64,000 bases of DNA from Pseudothermotoga hypogea DSM 11164 = NBRC 106472 (GTDB taxonomy: Bacteria; Thermotogota; Thermotogae; Thermotogales; DSM-5069): NCBI RefSeq assembly GCF_000816145.1, contig NZ_CP007141.1, positions 1,550,001-1,614,000 on the forward strand, given 5' to 3'. The notes under the pieces are model-generated. The model was given only the letters and a program-made list of their open reading frames with translations, had not been told where the DNA came from and made no database searches. Below, one piece after another: positions 53,801 to 61,344 of the stretch. Every line of letters starts with the position of its first letter. The first letter of the stretch is position 1. The position numbers and the translations under genes were made by a program.

Positions 53801-54218
53801 TGTTCGAAAGAGATTCGCAGCGTTGCTTGACCTGCTTAACAAGTACACGGGTTGGAACGAGGATGTAAGCTTTGCCCTCAAGGAAACAGGCCATGGCCGC
53901 ACCGAAAGTGGTCTTGCCCACTCCAGTAGGCGCAACGATGGCAAAACTTTGACCCTGGAATATTCGTTTTGCCCAGTGCCTTTGAAGTGACCACGGAGGG
54001 TTGCCGACACCGAGGTGAAAGAATTCAGCAAAGCGTCGCTCTTTTTCCATCAGTTCACAAACACTTTCATAGAACTGTCTTTTTTCCAGCAGTTCGCACA
54101 GATCACCTTCCTTTGGCTCTGGAAGGCACCGCTCACACACCAGACCCTTTTCGAGTCTTTCGGCATCGATTCGTCCACCGCAGTTTGGACAGAGTGACTC
54201 GAAAACCGCGAAGATCAC
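50886..54218 (-). CDS. rgy: Reverse gyrase
   Basis: Introduces positive supercoils into DNA and is a marker of hyperthermophiles and extreme thermophiles. 1110 aa, normal size. Order: N-terminal zinc finger (CPNCGG...CERC), helicase-like half with Walker A APTGVGKTTFGAA, FVDDTDSLL (DEAD-type box as VDD) and GRTSRMFAGG, then topoisomerase I half with Toprim VIVESPNKARTIARFFG, ATDPDAEGEKIAYDL, and the active-site tyrosine in GLITYHRTDSF. The insert CEECREQTTNQTCSKKHAK looks like the second zinc finger. GTG 54218 follows GGGGGTGAAC. Confidence 0.97.
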   Translation of the reverse strand: MIFAVFESLCPNCGGRIDAERLEKGLVCERCLPEPKEGDLCELLEKRQFYESVCELMEKERRFAEFFHLGVGNPPWSLQRHWAKRIFQGQSFAIVAPTGVGKTTFGAAMACFLEGKAYILVPTRVLVKQVKQRCESLSNKRVIAYTGRESEKERIRKGDFDVLITTNMFLSRNFDALEDKRFDFIFVDDTDSLLKSGKNVDKVLRLLGFTQRQIDLAVRNQLQEEPKPKGILVVSSATLRPKTNRAVLFKELLGFDVSPVRISLRNVLDTYLHVGNEEEALERLVEWIRKLGDGGFIYISSRFGKEGVDKIVSWLRKHKIEAVSYEEFDPGEFRKKKFKVAVGISMPNNVLVRGLDLPDVVRYAIFLNVPHVSFPMRFENENVQRALLVALRNLVQDERIEKYLSWIISKRRRTIDQSQEIAKFLSEQLSKEEILEKLKSSNDVLIEENDSDLFISLADAATYVQASGRTSRMFAGGVSRGISLVIFWNEKLFNNLKKRLRLFFDEIDFVHAEDVDWQQELERVDEDRNKIVKLFSAKMPTQISVKSSLVIVESPNKARTIARFFGTPQMRFVDDVLVWETTTGDRLIAITASLGHVFDLVENEGLYGILEQGDHYVPIYASIKVCEECREQTTNQTCSKKHAKIQDKLKLISAFRKLAVQFDEILIATDPDAEGEKIAYDLTLALRPFNGNIRRAEFHEVTKNAFTRAIDVTRTVDENLVKAQIARRILDRWVGFELSSRLWRAFKRYDLSAGRVQTPVLGWVIERTELVKQRKALVKLLVRDEVQNSVWLSFEMDNPLAAKKLVSELAGKKLSIVGQFEQDLQPPKPYNTATILSELAGRVSSSMLMDILQELFEQGLITYHRTDSFTVSEAGIKLAEQIISEDFSRELFHPRRYPSEGAHECIRITKRLKTEELRLWIELGKVSFSNPKQSLFVYDAIYRKFLASQMKPTKVLKKKLRLELASNTFEWELVDGIIEHGFDLILPFKVQHLEGKPFVASVDIKLVPKMVPFTQGSLIKQMQERGLGRPSTYAKIVQNLLERGYIVQRGEYLFATALGRRVFLWLNEHYPNFASELLTRELEEKSDLIERGEMDHQELIRSLRLSELFS

Positions 54219-54243
54219 GAGTTCACCCCCAGCTCAAGGTTAG

Positions 54244-54252
54244 ATTGTAACA
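54244..54252 (-). promoter_or_regulatory. Extended -10 promoter element for reverse gyrase
   Basis: TGTTACAAT on the minus strand, immediately after the xylanase terminator, predicts a start near 54237 and a 19-nt leader before GTG 54218. No separate -35 is evident because that region is the terminator hairpin. Confidence 0.6.
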
Positions 54253-54275
54253 GAAAAAGCCCCGCAAGCGGGGCA
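54252..54275 (-). terminator. Rho-independent terminator of the xylanase gene
   Basis: On the minus strand GCCCCGCTTGCGGGGC forms a hairpin followed by TTTTTCTG, 23 bases after the xylanase stop. A classic terminator. Confidence 0.88.
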
Positions 54276-54297
54276 GAATGATGAAAAGAGAAGAGTT

Positions 54298-55341
54298 TCA
54301 GCGCCCTTTGCTCACTTTGGCTTCGAGCACCCTTTTTATCGCAAAATACGCAGGTTTGGGGTTGTAATCTTTATCAAAGATCAGAGCGTGGTCGTAGCCT
54401 GCGAAAAAGCCCGGTACCCAAGAATACTTGTCCGTGAAACCCCAGAACTGTATGGCTTGGACCGCAGGATTCTCCAAGCAGATTTCGAAGATCTTCGCGT
54501 AGATTTCTGCCTGCCTGTCCAAGTCTTTTTGAGTTGCGCTCTTGGGTATTCTCACATCCATTTCCGTGATGTAGAGCTTCAAACCGAGATCAGCGAACCT
54601 CTTCAAGTTGTTTCTGAAACTGTCATAGTCTATTCCGTTGATGTCTATGTGCATTTGAAAACCGATGCCGTCTATCGGTACACCTTTTTCTTTCAGTTCC
54701 TTGATTAGCTGGTAGGTGAAGTTCGATTTGGGATTGATCGTTTCTATGTTGTAGTCGTTGTATATAAGGATCGCTTCCGGATCGGCTTGTCTTGCCCACA
54801 CGAACGCCTTTTCGATGTACTCGGGTCCTATAGTCTTGTACCAAATGGTCTCTCTGTAACTGCCCATGTCGCTGACCGCTTCGTTCACCACGTCCCAAAT
54901 CTTCACCCTTCCTCTGAAGTGACCAACGACTGTTTTGATGTGGTCCTCAAGGACTTTCAGGAGTTCTTCTTTGGTCCATTGTCTGTTCAACCAGAACGGG
55001 AGCTGGTTGTGCCAAACCAGGGTGTGACCATGAACGAGCATGTTGTTTTCCAAAGCGAACTCGACATGACGCTCTGCGTAACTGAAGTTGTACCTGTCAG
55101 GCTCCGGATGAATACTATCCCACTTCATCTGGTTCTCGGGCGTGAGTATGTTGAATTCCCTCCTCGCCATCTCCATATATCTGTTGGAATCCGGAATAGT
55201 CCAAAAATGGTTGATAGAGGCATAACCGATGTAGATGCCGAGTTTCTCGGCTAATGACCTCAAGGATTCTCCCTCCAATCCATTCGATGCGGAGCAAGTT
55301 GCTACAAGCACCAAGACAACCGCGAAGAACAACTTCCTCAC
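54298..55341 (-). CDS. xynB: Endo-1,4-beta-xylanase, glycoside hydrolase family 10
   Basis: Secreted GH10 enzyme that cuts the xylan backbone. 347 aa from GTG 55341 (GGGGGTGAAGTC upstream), the length I recall for Thermotoga XynB. VRKLFFAVVLVLVATCSAS is a signal peptide, possibly a lipoprotein since Cys follows. The TIM barrel shows NQMKWDSIHPEPDRYNF, HGHTLVWHNQLPFWL, WDVVNEAVSD with acid/base Glu154, and YITEMDVR with nucleophile Glu260; QFWGFTDKYSWVPG follows. Divergent from the xylo-oligosaccharide importer, with its own promoter. Confidence 0.95.
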   Translation of the reverse strand: MRKLFFAVVLVLVATCSASNGLEGESLRSLAEKLGIYIGYASINHFWTIPDSNRYMEMARREFNILTPENQMKWDSIHPEPDRYNFSYAERHVEFALENNMLVHGHTLVWHNQLPFWLNRQWTKEELLKVLEDHIKTVVGHFRGRVKIWDVVNEAVSDMGSYRETIWYKTIGPEYIEKAFVWARQADPEAILIYNDYNIETINPKSNFTYQLIKELKEKGVPIDGIGFQMHIDINGIDYDSFRNNLKRFADLGLKLYITEMDVRIPKSATQKDLDRQAEIYAKIFEICLENPAVQAIQFWGFTDKYSWVPGFFAGYDHALIFDKDYNPKPAYFAIKRVLEAKVSKGR

Positions 55342-55382
55342 GACTTCACCCCCTGTGAACAAGTTTGAGTTTCTACCAGCCG

Positions 55383-55412
55383 ATTGTAACATCGTGTGTG
55401 CGAGAGAGACAA
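55383..55412 (-). promoter_or_regulatory. Promoter of the xylanase gene
   Basis: On the minus strand TTGTCT (55412-55407), 18-base spacer, and TACAAT (55388-55383) preceded by TGT as an extended -10. Predicted start near 55376, about 35 nt before GTG 55341. Confidence 0.6.
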
Positions 55413-55478
55413 AGTGAGAAAGAGTGAGATATTGAACGAAAAGGAAAGATTCGGGATAAAAATCGCAAATGGCGGGTG

Positions 55479-55507
55479 TTCATGCACGAAAATGGTCCGT
55501 AACGGAC
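55479..55507. promoter_or_regulatory. Two inverted repeats in the divergent xylan promoter region
   Basis: GTCCGTAACGGAC at 55495-55507 is a perfect 6-bp dyad around one base, ending two bases before the likely -35 of the importer promoter. TTCATGCACGAA at 55479-55490 is a second, nearly perfect dyad. Either could bind a xylan-responsive repressor; no regulator gene is in the window. Confidence 0.5.
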
Positions 55508-55508
55508 T

Positions 55509-55538
55509 TTGTAAGCGATAATACATTTCCGTTATAAT
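55509..55538 (+). promoter_or_regulatory. Promoter of the xylo-oligosaccharide importer operon
   Basis: TTGTAA (55509-55514), 18-base spacer, TATAAT (55533-55538). Predicted start near 55545, leader about 30 nt with GAGGGGGTG before ATG 55576. The dyad GTCCGTAACGGAC lies directly upstream of the -35. Confidence 0.7.
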
Positions 55539-55575
55539 TTTTGCAGGAAGAAACCAAAAACGAGGGGGTGTACGC

Positions 55576-57450
55576 ATGAGGAAAGTACTGCTGGTAGTAA
55601 CACTGCTCTTAGCCTGCTTGACCCTGGCGCAACTTGCGGCCAACGTGCCAAGACATGAGACGTTCATCGCCAACCAGCTGACGGGACGTGTCGGAACACC
55701 AGGCAACTTCAACCTCTGGGCAGGATGGCGCTGGCAAGACAGAGGCATTCAGAACCTGCTGCTTGAACCGCTGTGGTGTGTGGAGTACGCGACCGGTGAG
55801 ATCATCAACGCCTTGGCGGCAGAACCACCGATCTACAACGCTGATTTCACCGAGCTCACGATCAAGTTGAGGAAAGGCGTTTACTGGAGCGATGGCGTGC
55901 CGTTCACGGCGGACGACGTGGTGTACACGATCGAACTCGTCAAGAAAGTTCCGGGCATGAGCTACAACGCACAGATGCAGTCCGTCGCAGAAGTGAAGAA
56001 GATCGATGACTACACCGTCGTGCTGAAACTCACCGAGCCAAATTCGAGGTTCCACACGTACCTGCTCGACAGGTGGGGCGCATTGAGGATACTTCCAAAA
56101 CATGTTTTCGAGAAAGTGGAGGATCCGATGACGTTCGAGTTCAACCCACCAGTTGGAACAGGACCCTACGTGCTCAAGGCGTACGATCCAGGTGGATACT
56201 GGACTCTGTGGGAGCTCAGAGAGGACTGGCAGAGAACACCCACCGGAATGCTCTATGGTAAACCCGCACCGAAGTACGTCTTGATCCAAACGTTCGGTAC
56301 AGCAGAACAGCAGGTGCTTGCCATGGCCAGACACGAACTTGACGCGGCGGACCTGACCATGGAAGGGCTCAGAGCCGTGCTGCAAAGAGTCAACACAGCG
56401 AGGGCCTGGAGACGGGACTATCCGTGGACTGTGAACATAGACCCGTGCGTGACAGGACTACATTTCAACAACGCAATCGAACCGTTCAACAATCGTGAGG
56501 TCAGATGGGCTTTGACGCTGGCCATCGACATCGTCGAGTATGCAGCGAACGCGTTCGACGGTGCAGTGACGCTGAGTCCGATCCATATACCGCTGACGAG
56601 CGCTTACTACGATTGGTACTTCACACGTATCGAAGAATGGCTCAAGTCCTTCGAACTTGACATCGGCGATGGACAGAAGTTCAAACCGTACGATCCAACC
56701 GCGGGACAGAGGCTCGCCGAGTATGCCAGAAAGAGGGGTTACAAGGTTCCAACAGATCCAGAGGAGATCAAGAAGATTTTCGGACCCGGCTGGTACAAAT
56801 ACGCGCCGGACGTGGCGGAGAAACTGCTGATCAAGAACGGTTTCAAGAGAGATCCCAAGACTGGAAAATGGCTGTTGCCGGATGGCAAACCCTGGACCAT
56901 CACGATCTTGACGACCACGAACCCTGCGCATCCAAGTTACAGAAACGGCTTCGCTGCTTCGCAGGCTTGGAAGAAGTTTGGAATCGATGTCACTGTCATG
57001 ACCAGTGATGCTCTGGCCACGTTGGGTCAACGTGGAGAGTTCGAAGTGACCACTGACTGGCCTGCTGCAGAGCCGTGGGGAGGTCACCCTGACCTGTTCA
57101 GAGTGCTGGACCCATTCAGTTCTCAGTACCTTGTGCCCATAGGAGAAAATGCACCATGGGGTAACTACGGACGTTGGAGCAACCCAAAGATGGACTCTGT
57201 CATTGCTAAGCTCAAGGACACCGATTGGAACGACACAGAAAGCATCATAAATGTGGGCTTAGAAGGTCTCAAGTTGTTGATCGAGGAAATGCCGACCATA
57301 CCGACATTCAACTATCCAGGTGTCGTGGCGTGGGACGAATACTACTGGACGAACTATCCAGGTGCCGAGAACATGTACTGTCAGCCGTACCATCACTGGC
57401 CAAACTTCAAGTACATGCTCCCATTCTTGAAGCCGACGGGTAGGAAATAA
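55576..57450 (+). CDS. Family-5 oligosaccharide/peptide ABC transporter binding protein (xylo-oligosaccharide type)
   Basis: 624 aa solute-binding protein of the DppA/OppA family, which in Thermotogae often binds sugars. MRKVLLVVTLLLACLTLAQ is a Sec signal peptide. Family features: GRVGTPGNFNLWAGW, LKLTEPNSRFHTYLLDRWG, FNPPVGTGPYVLKAYDPGGY, and LHFNNAIEPFNNREVRWAL (the domain-linking YFNT-like segment). Position beside GH10, GH3 and an acetyl esterase, in the order I recall for Thermotoga TM0071-TM0077, suggests xylo-oligosaccharides. Followed by a hairpin that may reduce transcription of the permeases. Confidence 0.93.
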   Translation: MRKVLLVVTLLLACLTLAQLAANVPRHETFIANQLTGRVGTPGNFNLWAGWRWQDRGIQNLLLEPLWCVEYATGEIINALAAEPPIYNADFTELTIKLRKGVYWSDGVPFTADDVVYTIELVKKVPGMSYNAQMQSVAEVKKIDDYTVVLKLTEPNSRFHTYLLDRWGALRILPKHVFEKVEDPMTFEFNPPVGTGPYVLKAYDPGGYWTLWELREDWQRTPTGMLYGKPAPKYVLIQTFGTAEQQVLAMARHELDAADLTMEGLRAVLQRVNTARAWRRDYPWTVNIDPCVTGLHFNNAIEPFNNREVRWALTLAIDIVEYAANAFDGAVTLSPIHIPLTSAYYDWYFTRIEEWLKSFELDIGDGQKFKPYDPTAGQRLAEYARKRGYKVPTDPEEIKKIFGPGWYKYAPDVAEKLLIKNGFKRDPKTGKWLLPDGKPWTITILTTTNPAHPSYRNGFAASQAWKKFGIDVTVMTSDALATLGQRGEFEVTTDWPAAEPWGGHPDLFRVLDPFSSQYLVPIGENAPWGNYGRWSNPKMDSVIAKLKDTDWNDTESIINVGLEGLKLLIEEMPTIPTFNYPGVVAWDEYYWTNYPGAENMYCQPYHHWPNFKYMLPFLKPTGRK

Positions 57451-57456
57451 CTCCAC

Positions 57457-57484
57457 GCTGGGGCGCCCGCGCCCCAGCATTTTC
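57457..57484 (+). terminator. Strong hairpin after the binding protein gene (partial terminator or mRNA stabiliser)
   Basis: GCTGGGGCGC and GCGCCCCAGC form a perfect 10-bp inverted repeat with only two bases between, followed by ATTTTC. It is in the 50-bp gap before the permease gene, as often seen after highly expressed binding protein genes, where it lowers downstream expression. Confidence 0.65.
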
Positions 57485-57500
57485 AAAGGAGGTCGGAGCT

Positions 57501-58508
57501 TTGAGATTCTTCAAAACGTATCTCCTTCCAAGAATTCTCATGTATTTTCTTGTGATCGTTGTTGGAGTCACGATCGTTTTCATCATACCCAGATTGCTCC
57601 CCATAGACCCCATCCAACAGATGATCGGACAGATCACCTCGACCGGGGCCTATCTGGACCCAAAGACGTTGGATTACATGATAGAAACACTCAAGGAACT
57701 GTACGGGTTGAAGGGTACACTTTGGGAACAGTACTGGGGTTTTTGGAGAAGATTGTTGAAGGGAGATTTCGGACCGTCTTATTATCAATTTCCTGTACCC
57801 GTCATCTCGCTGATAAGACAATCCTTGCCATGGACACTCGGGCTCTTGCTGACTACTACAGTGGTCTCCTGGATTTTGGGTAACGTCTTGGGAGCCCTGG
57901 GAGGTTATTTTCCTCAGAAAAGTTGGGCGAAAATCCTCGACGTGATCTCCATGGTAATAAGACCCATGCCTTACTATGTTCTGGCTTTGTCGTTGCTCTT
58001 ACTCTTCGCATACTTGATTCCAATCTTTCCTCTGGGTGGGGGGTTTCTCATAGGAGGCAGGATAAGTTTCGATCTTAGAAGCATTCTCATACTGCTCAAG
58101 CACGCTTTTCTACCGGCGATGTCTTTGATACTCATAGGTGTCTTTCTCTGGTTTCAGGCCATGAAGCTCGTTGTTCAAAGCGTGAAGAACGAAGACTTCG
58201 TCTCTTATGCACGGCTCGGAGGCCTGAGCCAATCAAAAATCGTGAGTAGATATGTCATGAGAAACGCGATGCTCCCGCAAATCACAGGTTTGGCCCTTTC
58301 GTTGGGCCAGATATTCAGTGGTGCACTGATCACGGAGATCGTTTTCTCTTACCCGGGTTTAGGCACGTTGCTTTACAATGCGATCTTCACGGGTGATTAC
58401 AACCTACTGATGGGCATAATGACCATGTCGATCTTCGTGATCACAACGAGCATCCTCGTGATAGATTTGCTCTATCCGATCTTCGATCCAAGGGTCAGGT
58501 ACAGATGA
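57501..58508 (+). CDS. Oligopeptide-type ABC transporter permease (DppB/OppB-like)
   Basis: 335 aa. TTG 57501 follows AAAGGAGGTCGGAGC. N-terminal helix RILMYFLVIVVGVTIVFIIPRLLP, then an ABC inner-membrane domain with five further helices; the EAA-type loop is FVSYARLGGLSQSKIVSRYVMRNAML (in part: YARLGGLSQSKIV). First of the two permeases of the xylo-oligosaccharide importer. Confidence 0.93.
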   Translation: MRFFKTYLLPRILMYFLVIVVGVTIVFIIPRLLPIDPIQQMIGQITSTGAYLDPKTLDYMIETLKELYGLKGTLWEQYWGFWRRLLKGDFGPSYYQFPVPVISLIRQSLPWTLGLLLTTTVVSWILGNVLGALGGYFPQKSWAKILDVISMVIRPMPYYVLALSLLLLFAYLIPIFPLGGGFLIGGRISFDLRSILILLKHAFLPAMSLILIGVFLWFQAMKLVVQSVKNEDFVSYARLGGLSQSKIVSRYVMRNAMLPQITGLALSLGQIFSGALITEIVFSYPGLGTLLYNAIFTGDYNLLMGIMTMSIFVITTSILVIDLLYPIFDPRVRYR

Positions 58509-58518
58509 GGTGAATACG

Positions 58519-59373
58519 ATGAGGACACTCAAAGATCTTCTAAGAGACGGTAGATTTAGGTTCGCGTTCACAGTGTTTCTGGTTCTTCTGGCTTTGTCTG
58601 TGATGTCCTTCTTTTCACCTTACGATCCCTACAGGTGGAACGTTGTGCCACGCGATCTTCCACCTCAGTGGCCACACGTGCTCGGCACGACCTCCACCGG
58701 TCAGGATCTTTTCTGGTTGCTCACCTTCGCTGTGCGTAACTCTCTAACAATGTCCTTGATTGCCAGCATGGTCTCACGTGTCATAGCCATCATCATCGGT
58801 TTGACGGCGGGTCATAAGGGTGGAAAGACTGAGAAAATTCTCATGTTCCTCAGTGATTCTTTCTTGATCATTCCTTTGCTTTTGATCATCCTCATGTTCG
58901 CAGTGATGGTCAAAGGTAGAATGAACCTACTCGGACTCGGACTGTTGCTCGGTGTGTTCGGTTGGGCATGGGACGCGAGAGTGATAAGATCGCAGGTGTT
59001 GAGTCTGCGTGAGAGGGATTTCACTTACACTGCCATCCTTTCGGGTTCTTCGACGTTAGCCATAGTTTTTAAGGAATATATGCCGTTCCTGATTCCTCTG
59101 GTATTCGCGACACTCATTGGAAACATGTCCTGGGCGATTGGGATGGAGATAGTCTTGGCGATTCTGGGTGTTTTGAATCTGGAAACACCGATGATCGGAA
59201 CGATGTTGTACTGGGCGATCAACTACCAATCGATTCTGTTGGGTTACTGGTGGTGGATCCTCACGCCTGTGACCACGAGTGTCTTCTTGTTCATCGCGCT
59301 CTATTTGATGTCTGTGAGCATCAGCGAATACCTCGATCCGCGAATGAGAATTCAAAGGATAGGTCGAGCCTGA
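58519..59373 (+). CDS. Oligopeptide-type ABC transporter permease (DppC/OppC-like)
   Basis: 284 aa from ATG 58519 (GAGGTGAATACG upstream); GTG 58510 overlaps that ribosome site. Motifs: LGTTSTGQDLFWLLTFAVRNS, ITAG-like GLTAGHKGGKTEKILMFLSD, and the coupling loop LREREFTYTAILSGSS-like sequence RERDFTYTAILSGSS. Six predicted helices. Partner of the permease at 57501. Confidence 0.93.
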   Translation: MRTLKDLLRDGRFRFAFTVFLVLLALSVMSFFSPYDPYRWNVVPRDLPPQWPHVLGTTSTGQDLFWLLTFAVRNSLTMSLIASMVSRVIAIIIGLTAGHKGGKTEKILMFLSDSFLIIPLLLIILMFAVMVKGRMNLLGLGLLLGVFGWAWDARVIRSQVLSLRERDFTYTAILSGSSTLAIVFKEYMPFLIPLVFATLIGNMSWAIGMEIVLAILGVLNLETPMIGTMLYWAINYQSILLGYWWWILTPVTTSVFLFIALYLMSVSISEYLDPRMRIQRIGRA

Positions 59374-59383
59374 GGTGTTGCGG

Positions 59384-60367
59384 ATGAAAAAGCTGATCGA
59401 AGTGAAGAAAATTAAGGCGTACTACGTTCTTGACATCTTCGGGAAGCAGAGGACCGTCAGAGCTGTGGATGGCGTGGATTTGGACGTTTTGGAAGGCTCA
59501 GTGCACGGAATAGCGGGCGAGAGCGGTTGTGGCAAAACCACACTGCTCAAAGTTCTTTTTGCAGCTATTGAGCCACCGCTGAGAATGATCGATGGGAAGG
59601 TGTACTACCTGAATGGCACGGGAACCATCGATCTTTACGCGATCGATGAGTCTGAAAGGAAGAAACTGAGATGGTCCTTTGCTTCCTATGTTCCCCAAGG
59701 CTCCATGAGTGTGCTCAATCCCGTCCTAAAGATAAAAGACACGTTCAGAGACTTCATTTCGAGTCATCTGAAAGGGAGAAGCAAGATTGAAGCGTACGAG
59801 ATGGCCAGAGAACACATTAGGGATTTGGGCTTGCCTCTCAAGATCTTGGATGCCTATCCACACCAGCTTTCCGGTGGCATGAGGCAGAGAGTCACCATCG
59901 CGCTCGCTACAGTCTTGAAACCTAAGGTCATCATCGCCGACGAACCCACCACAGCGTTGGACGTGGTAACTCAACGTGGCGTCATTCAGCTTTTGAAAGA
60001 CATACAGTCGCGGCAGGGTAGCGCGCTCGTTTTGGTCACGCACGATATGGGAGTGCACGCGAACATATCGGACATGCTGAGTGTGATGTATGCAGGAAAA
60101 ATCATAGAGGAGGGAAGGACTGAGGATCTGTTCGAGAATCCGAGACATCCTTACACGCAGTACCTCATCAAATCATTACCGAGATTCGGTGACAGATCGA
60201 AGAGGGAGAGCCCTCCGGGTAGCCCTCCTTCACTCTTCAATCTGCCTACGGGATGTGCGTTTCATCCACGCTGTCCGTTCAAGATGGTCAAGTGTGAAAA
60301 GGAAGAACCTGTGATCTTTAACGTGGGCGAATCACACAAGGTCGCATGCTGGCTCGCGGAGGGATGA
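59384..60367 (+). CDS. Oligopeptide-type ABC transporter ATPase (DppD/OppD-like)
   Basis: 327 aa from ATG 59384, preceded by GAGGTGTTGCGG; GTG 59375 is the alternative. Walker A GESGCGKTTLLK, signature LSGGMRQRVTIALA, Walker B VIIADEPTTALD, H-loop VTHDMG. C-terminal oligopeptide-specific domain with GCAFHPRCPFKMVKCEKEEP carrying the Cys pattern of a [4Fe-4S]-like cluster seen in this class (in part: HPRCPFKMVKC). Confidence 0.94.
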   Translation: MKKLIEVKKIKAYYVLDIFGKQRTVRAVDGVDLDVLEGSVHGIAGESGCGKTTLLKVLFAAIEPPLRMIDGKVYYLNGTGTIDLYAIDESERKKLRWSFASYVPQGSMSVLNPVLKIKDTFRDFISSHLKGRSKIEAYEMAREHIRDLGLPLKILDAYPHQLSGGMRQRVTIALATVLKPKVIIADEPTTALDVVTQRGVIQLLKDIQSRQGSALVLVTHDMGVHANISDMLSVMYAGKIIEEGRTEDLFENPRHPYTQYLIKSLPRFGDRSKRESPPGSPPSLFNLPTGCAFHPRCPFKMVKCEKEEPVIFNVGESHKVACWLAEG

Positions 60368-60370
60368 CAG

Positions 60371-61330
60371 TTGACGGAAATGCTGAGAGTTCTGAACCTG
60401 AGGAAGGTGTTCACCATCGGTGGTATCTTTTCCCGGGCGAAGATAATTGCGGTGAACGATGTGTCTTTCGAGATAAAGAAGGCAGAGATCTTCACGCTTG
60501 CGGGCGAGAGTGGTTGCGGCAAAACGACGATCGCAAAAATACTGTTAGGTTTCGAGCATCCCACAGGAGGAATCGTTGAATACAAGGGACGAAGGATAGA
60601 CAACATTAAACCCAACGAAAGATTCAGCTTGAGAAAGGAGATACAGGCGATCTTTCAGAACCCTTTTTCCACGTTCAACCCACTGAGAAAGGTTGACAGA
60701 TACTTTTTTGAAGCACTTCAAAACTTTGGGATCGCGAAGGAAGAAAGAGAGGCTGAGAAGATCGTCAGGGAAAAGCTGGAGGCTGTCGGCGTGGCGTACG
60801 AGGAGTTTCGTGAGAAGTATCCGAGCGAGTTCTCCGGAGGTCAGCTTCAGAGAATCTCCATTGCCCGGGCGCTCCTGACGAATCCGAGTTTGCTGATCGC
60901 AGACGAACCTGTTTCCATGGTCGATGCTTCCCTCAGAATGTCCATAGTGAACCTGTTCAAAGACTTACGCGACAGGTTCGGTCTGAGTATTCTCTACATA
61001 ACGCACGATCTTGCCACAGCGTACTACGTGAGCGATCGAATGGCGATAATGTTCCGCGGTGAGATCGTCGAGCTTGGTCCTGCGGAGAAAGTCTTGCAGG
61101 AGCCTAAGCATCCTTACACGCGACTGCTGAGAGACTCCGTCCCAGAACCGGATCCTTCAAAACGTTGGACTTCGAAGGTGTTACTCGCAGAACAGGAGCA
61201 CGAGGAATACCTGAGAATGGGCTGCAAATTTGCTGGAAGGTGCCCGAGTGCGATGGAAATCTGTAAGAGAGAATCGCCAATTCACTACGAGGTCGACGGG
61301 GTAAGGGTGAAGTGTTTCCTGTACCGTTGA
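60371..61330 (+). CDS. Oligopeptide-type ABC transporter ATPase (DppF/OppF-like)
   Basis: 319 aa, TTG 60371 behind GGAGGGATGAC. Walker A GESGCGKTTIAK, signature FSGGQLQRISIARAL, Walker B LLIADEPVSMVDASLR, H-loop ITHDLA, and the C-terminal GCKFAGRCPSAMEICKRESP, the second member of the usual ATPase pair. The 3' end overlaps a possible upstream start of the GH3 gene by 19 bp, but the preferred GH3 start is downstream. Confidence 0.94.
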   Translation: MTEMLRVLNLRKVFTIGGIFSRAKIIAVNDVSFEIKKAEIFTLAGESGCGKTTIAKILLGFEHPTGGIVEYKGRRIDNIKPNERFSLRKEIQAIFQNPFSTFNPLRKVDRYFFEALQNFGIAKEEREAEKIVREKLEAVGVAYEEFREKYPSEFSGGQLQRISIARALLTNPSLLIADEPVSMVDASLRMSIVNLFKDLRDRFGLSILYITHDLATAYYVSDRMAIMFRGEIVELGPAEKVLQEPKHPYTRLLRDSVPEPDPSKRWTSKVLLAEQEHEEYLRMGCKFAGRCPSAMEICKRESPIHYEVDGVRVKCFLYR

Positions 61331-61344
61331 AGGAGGGTGGTAAG

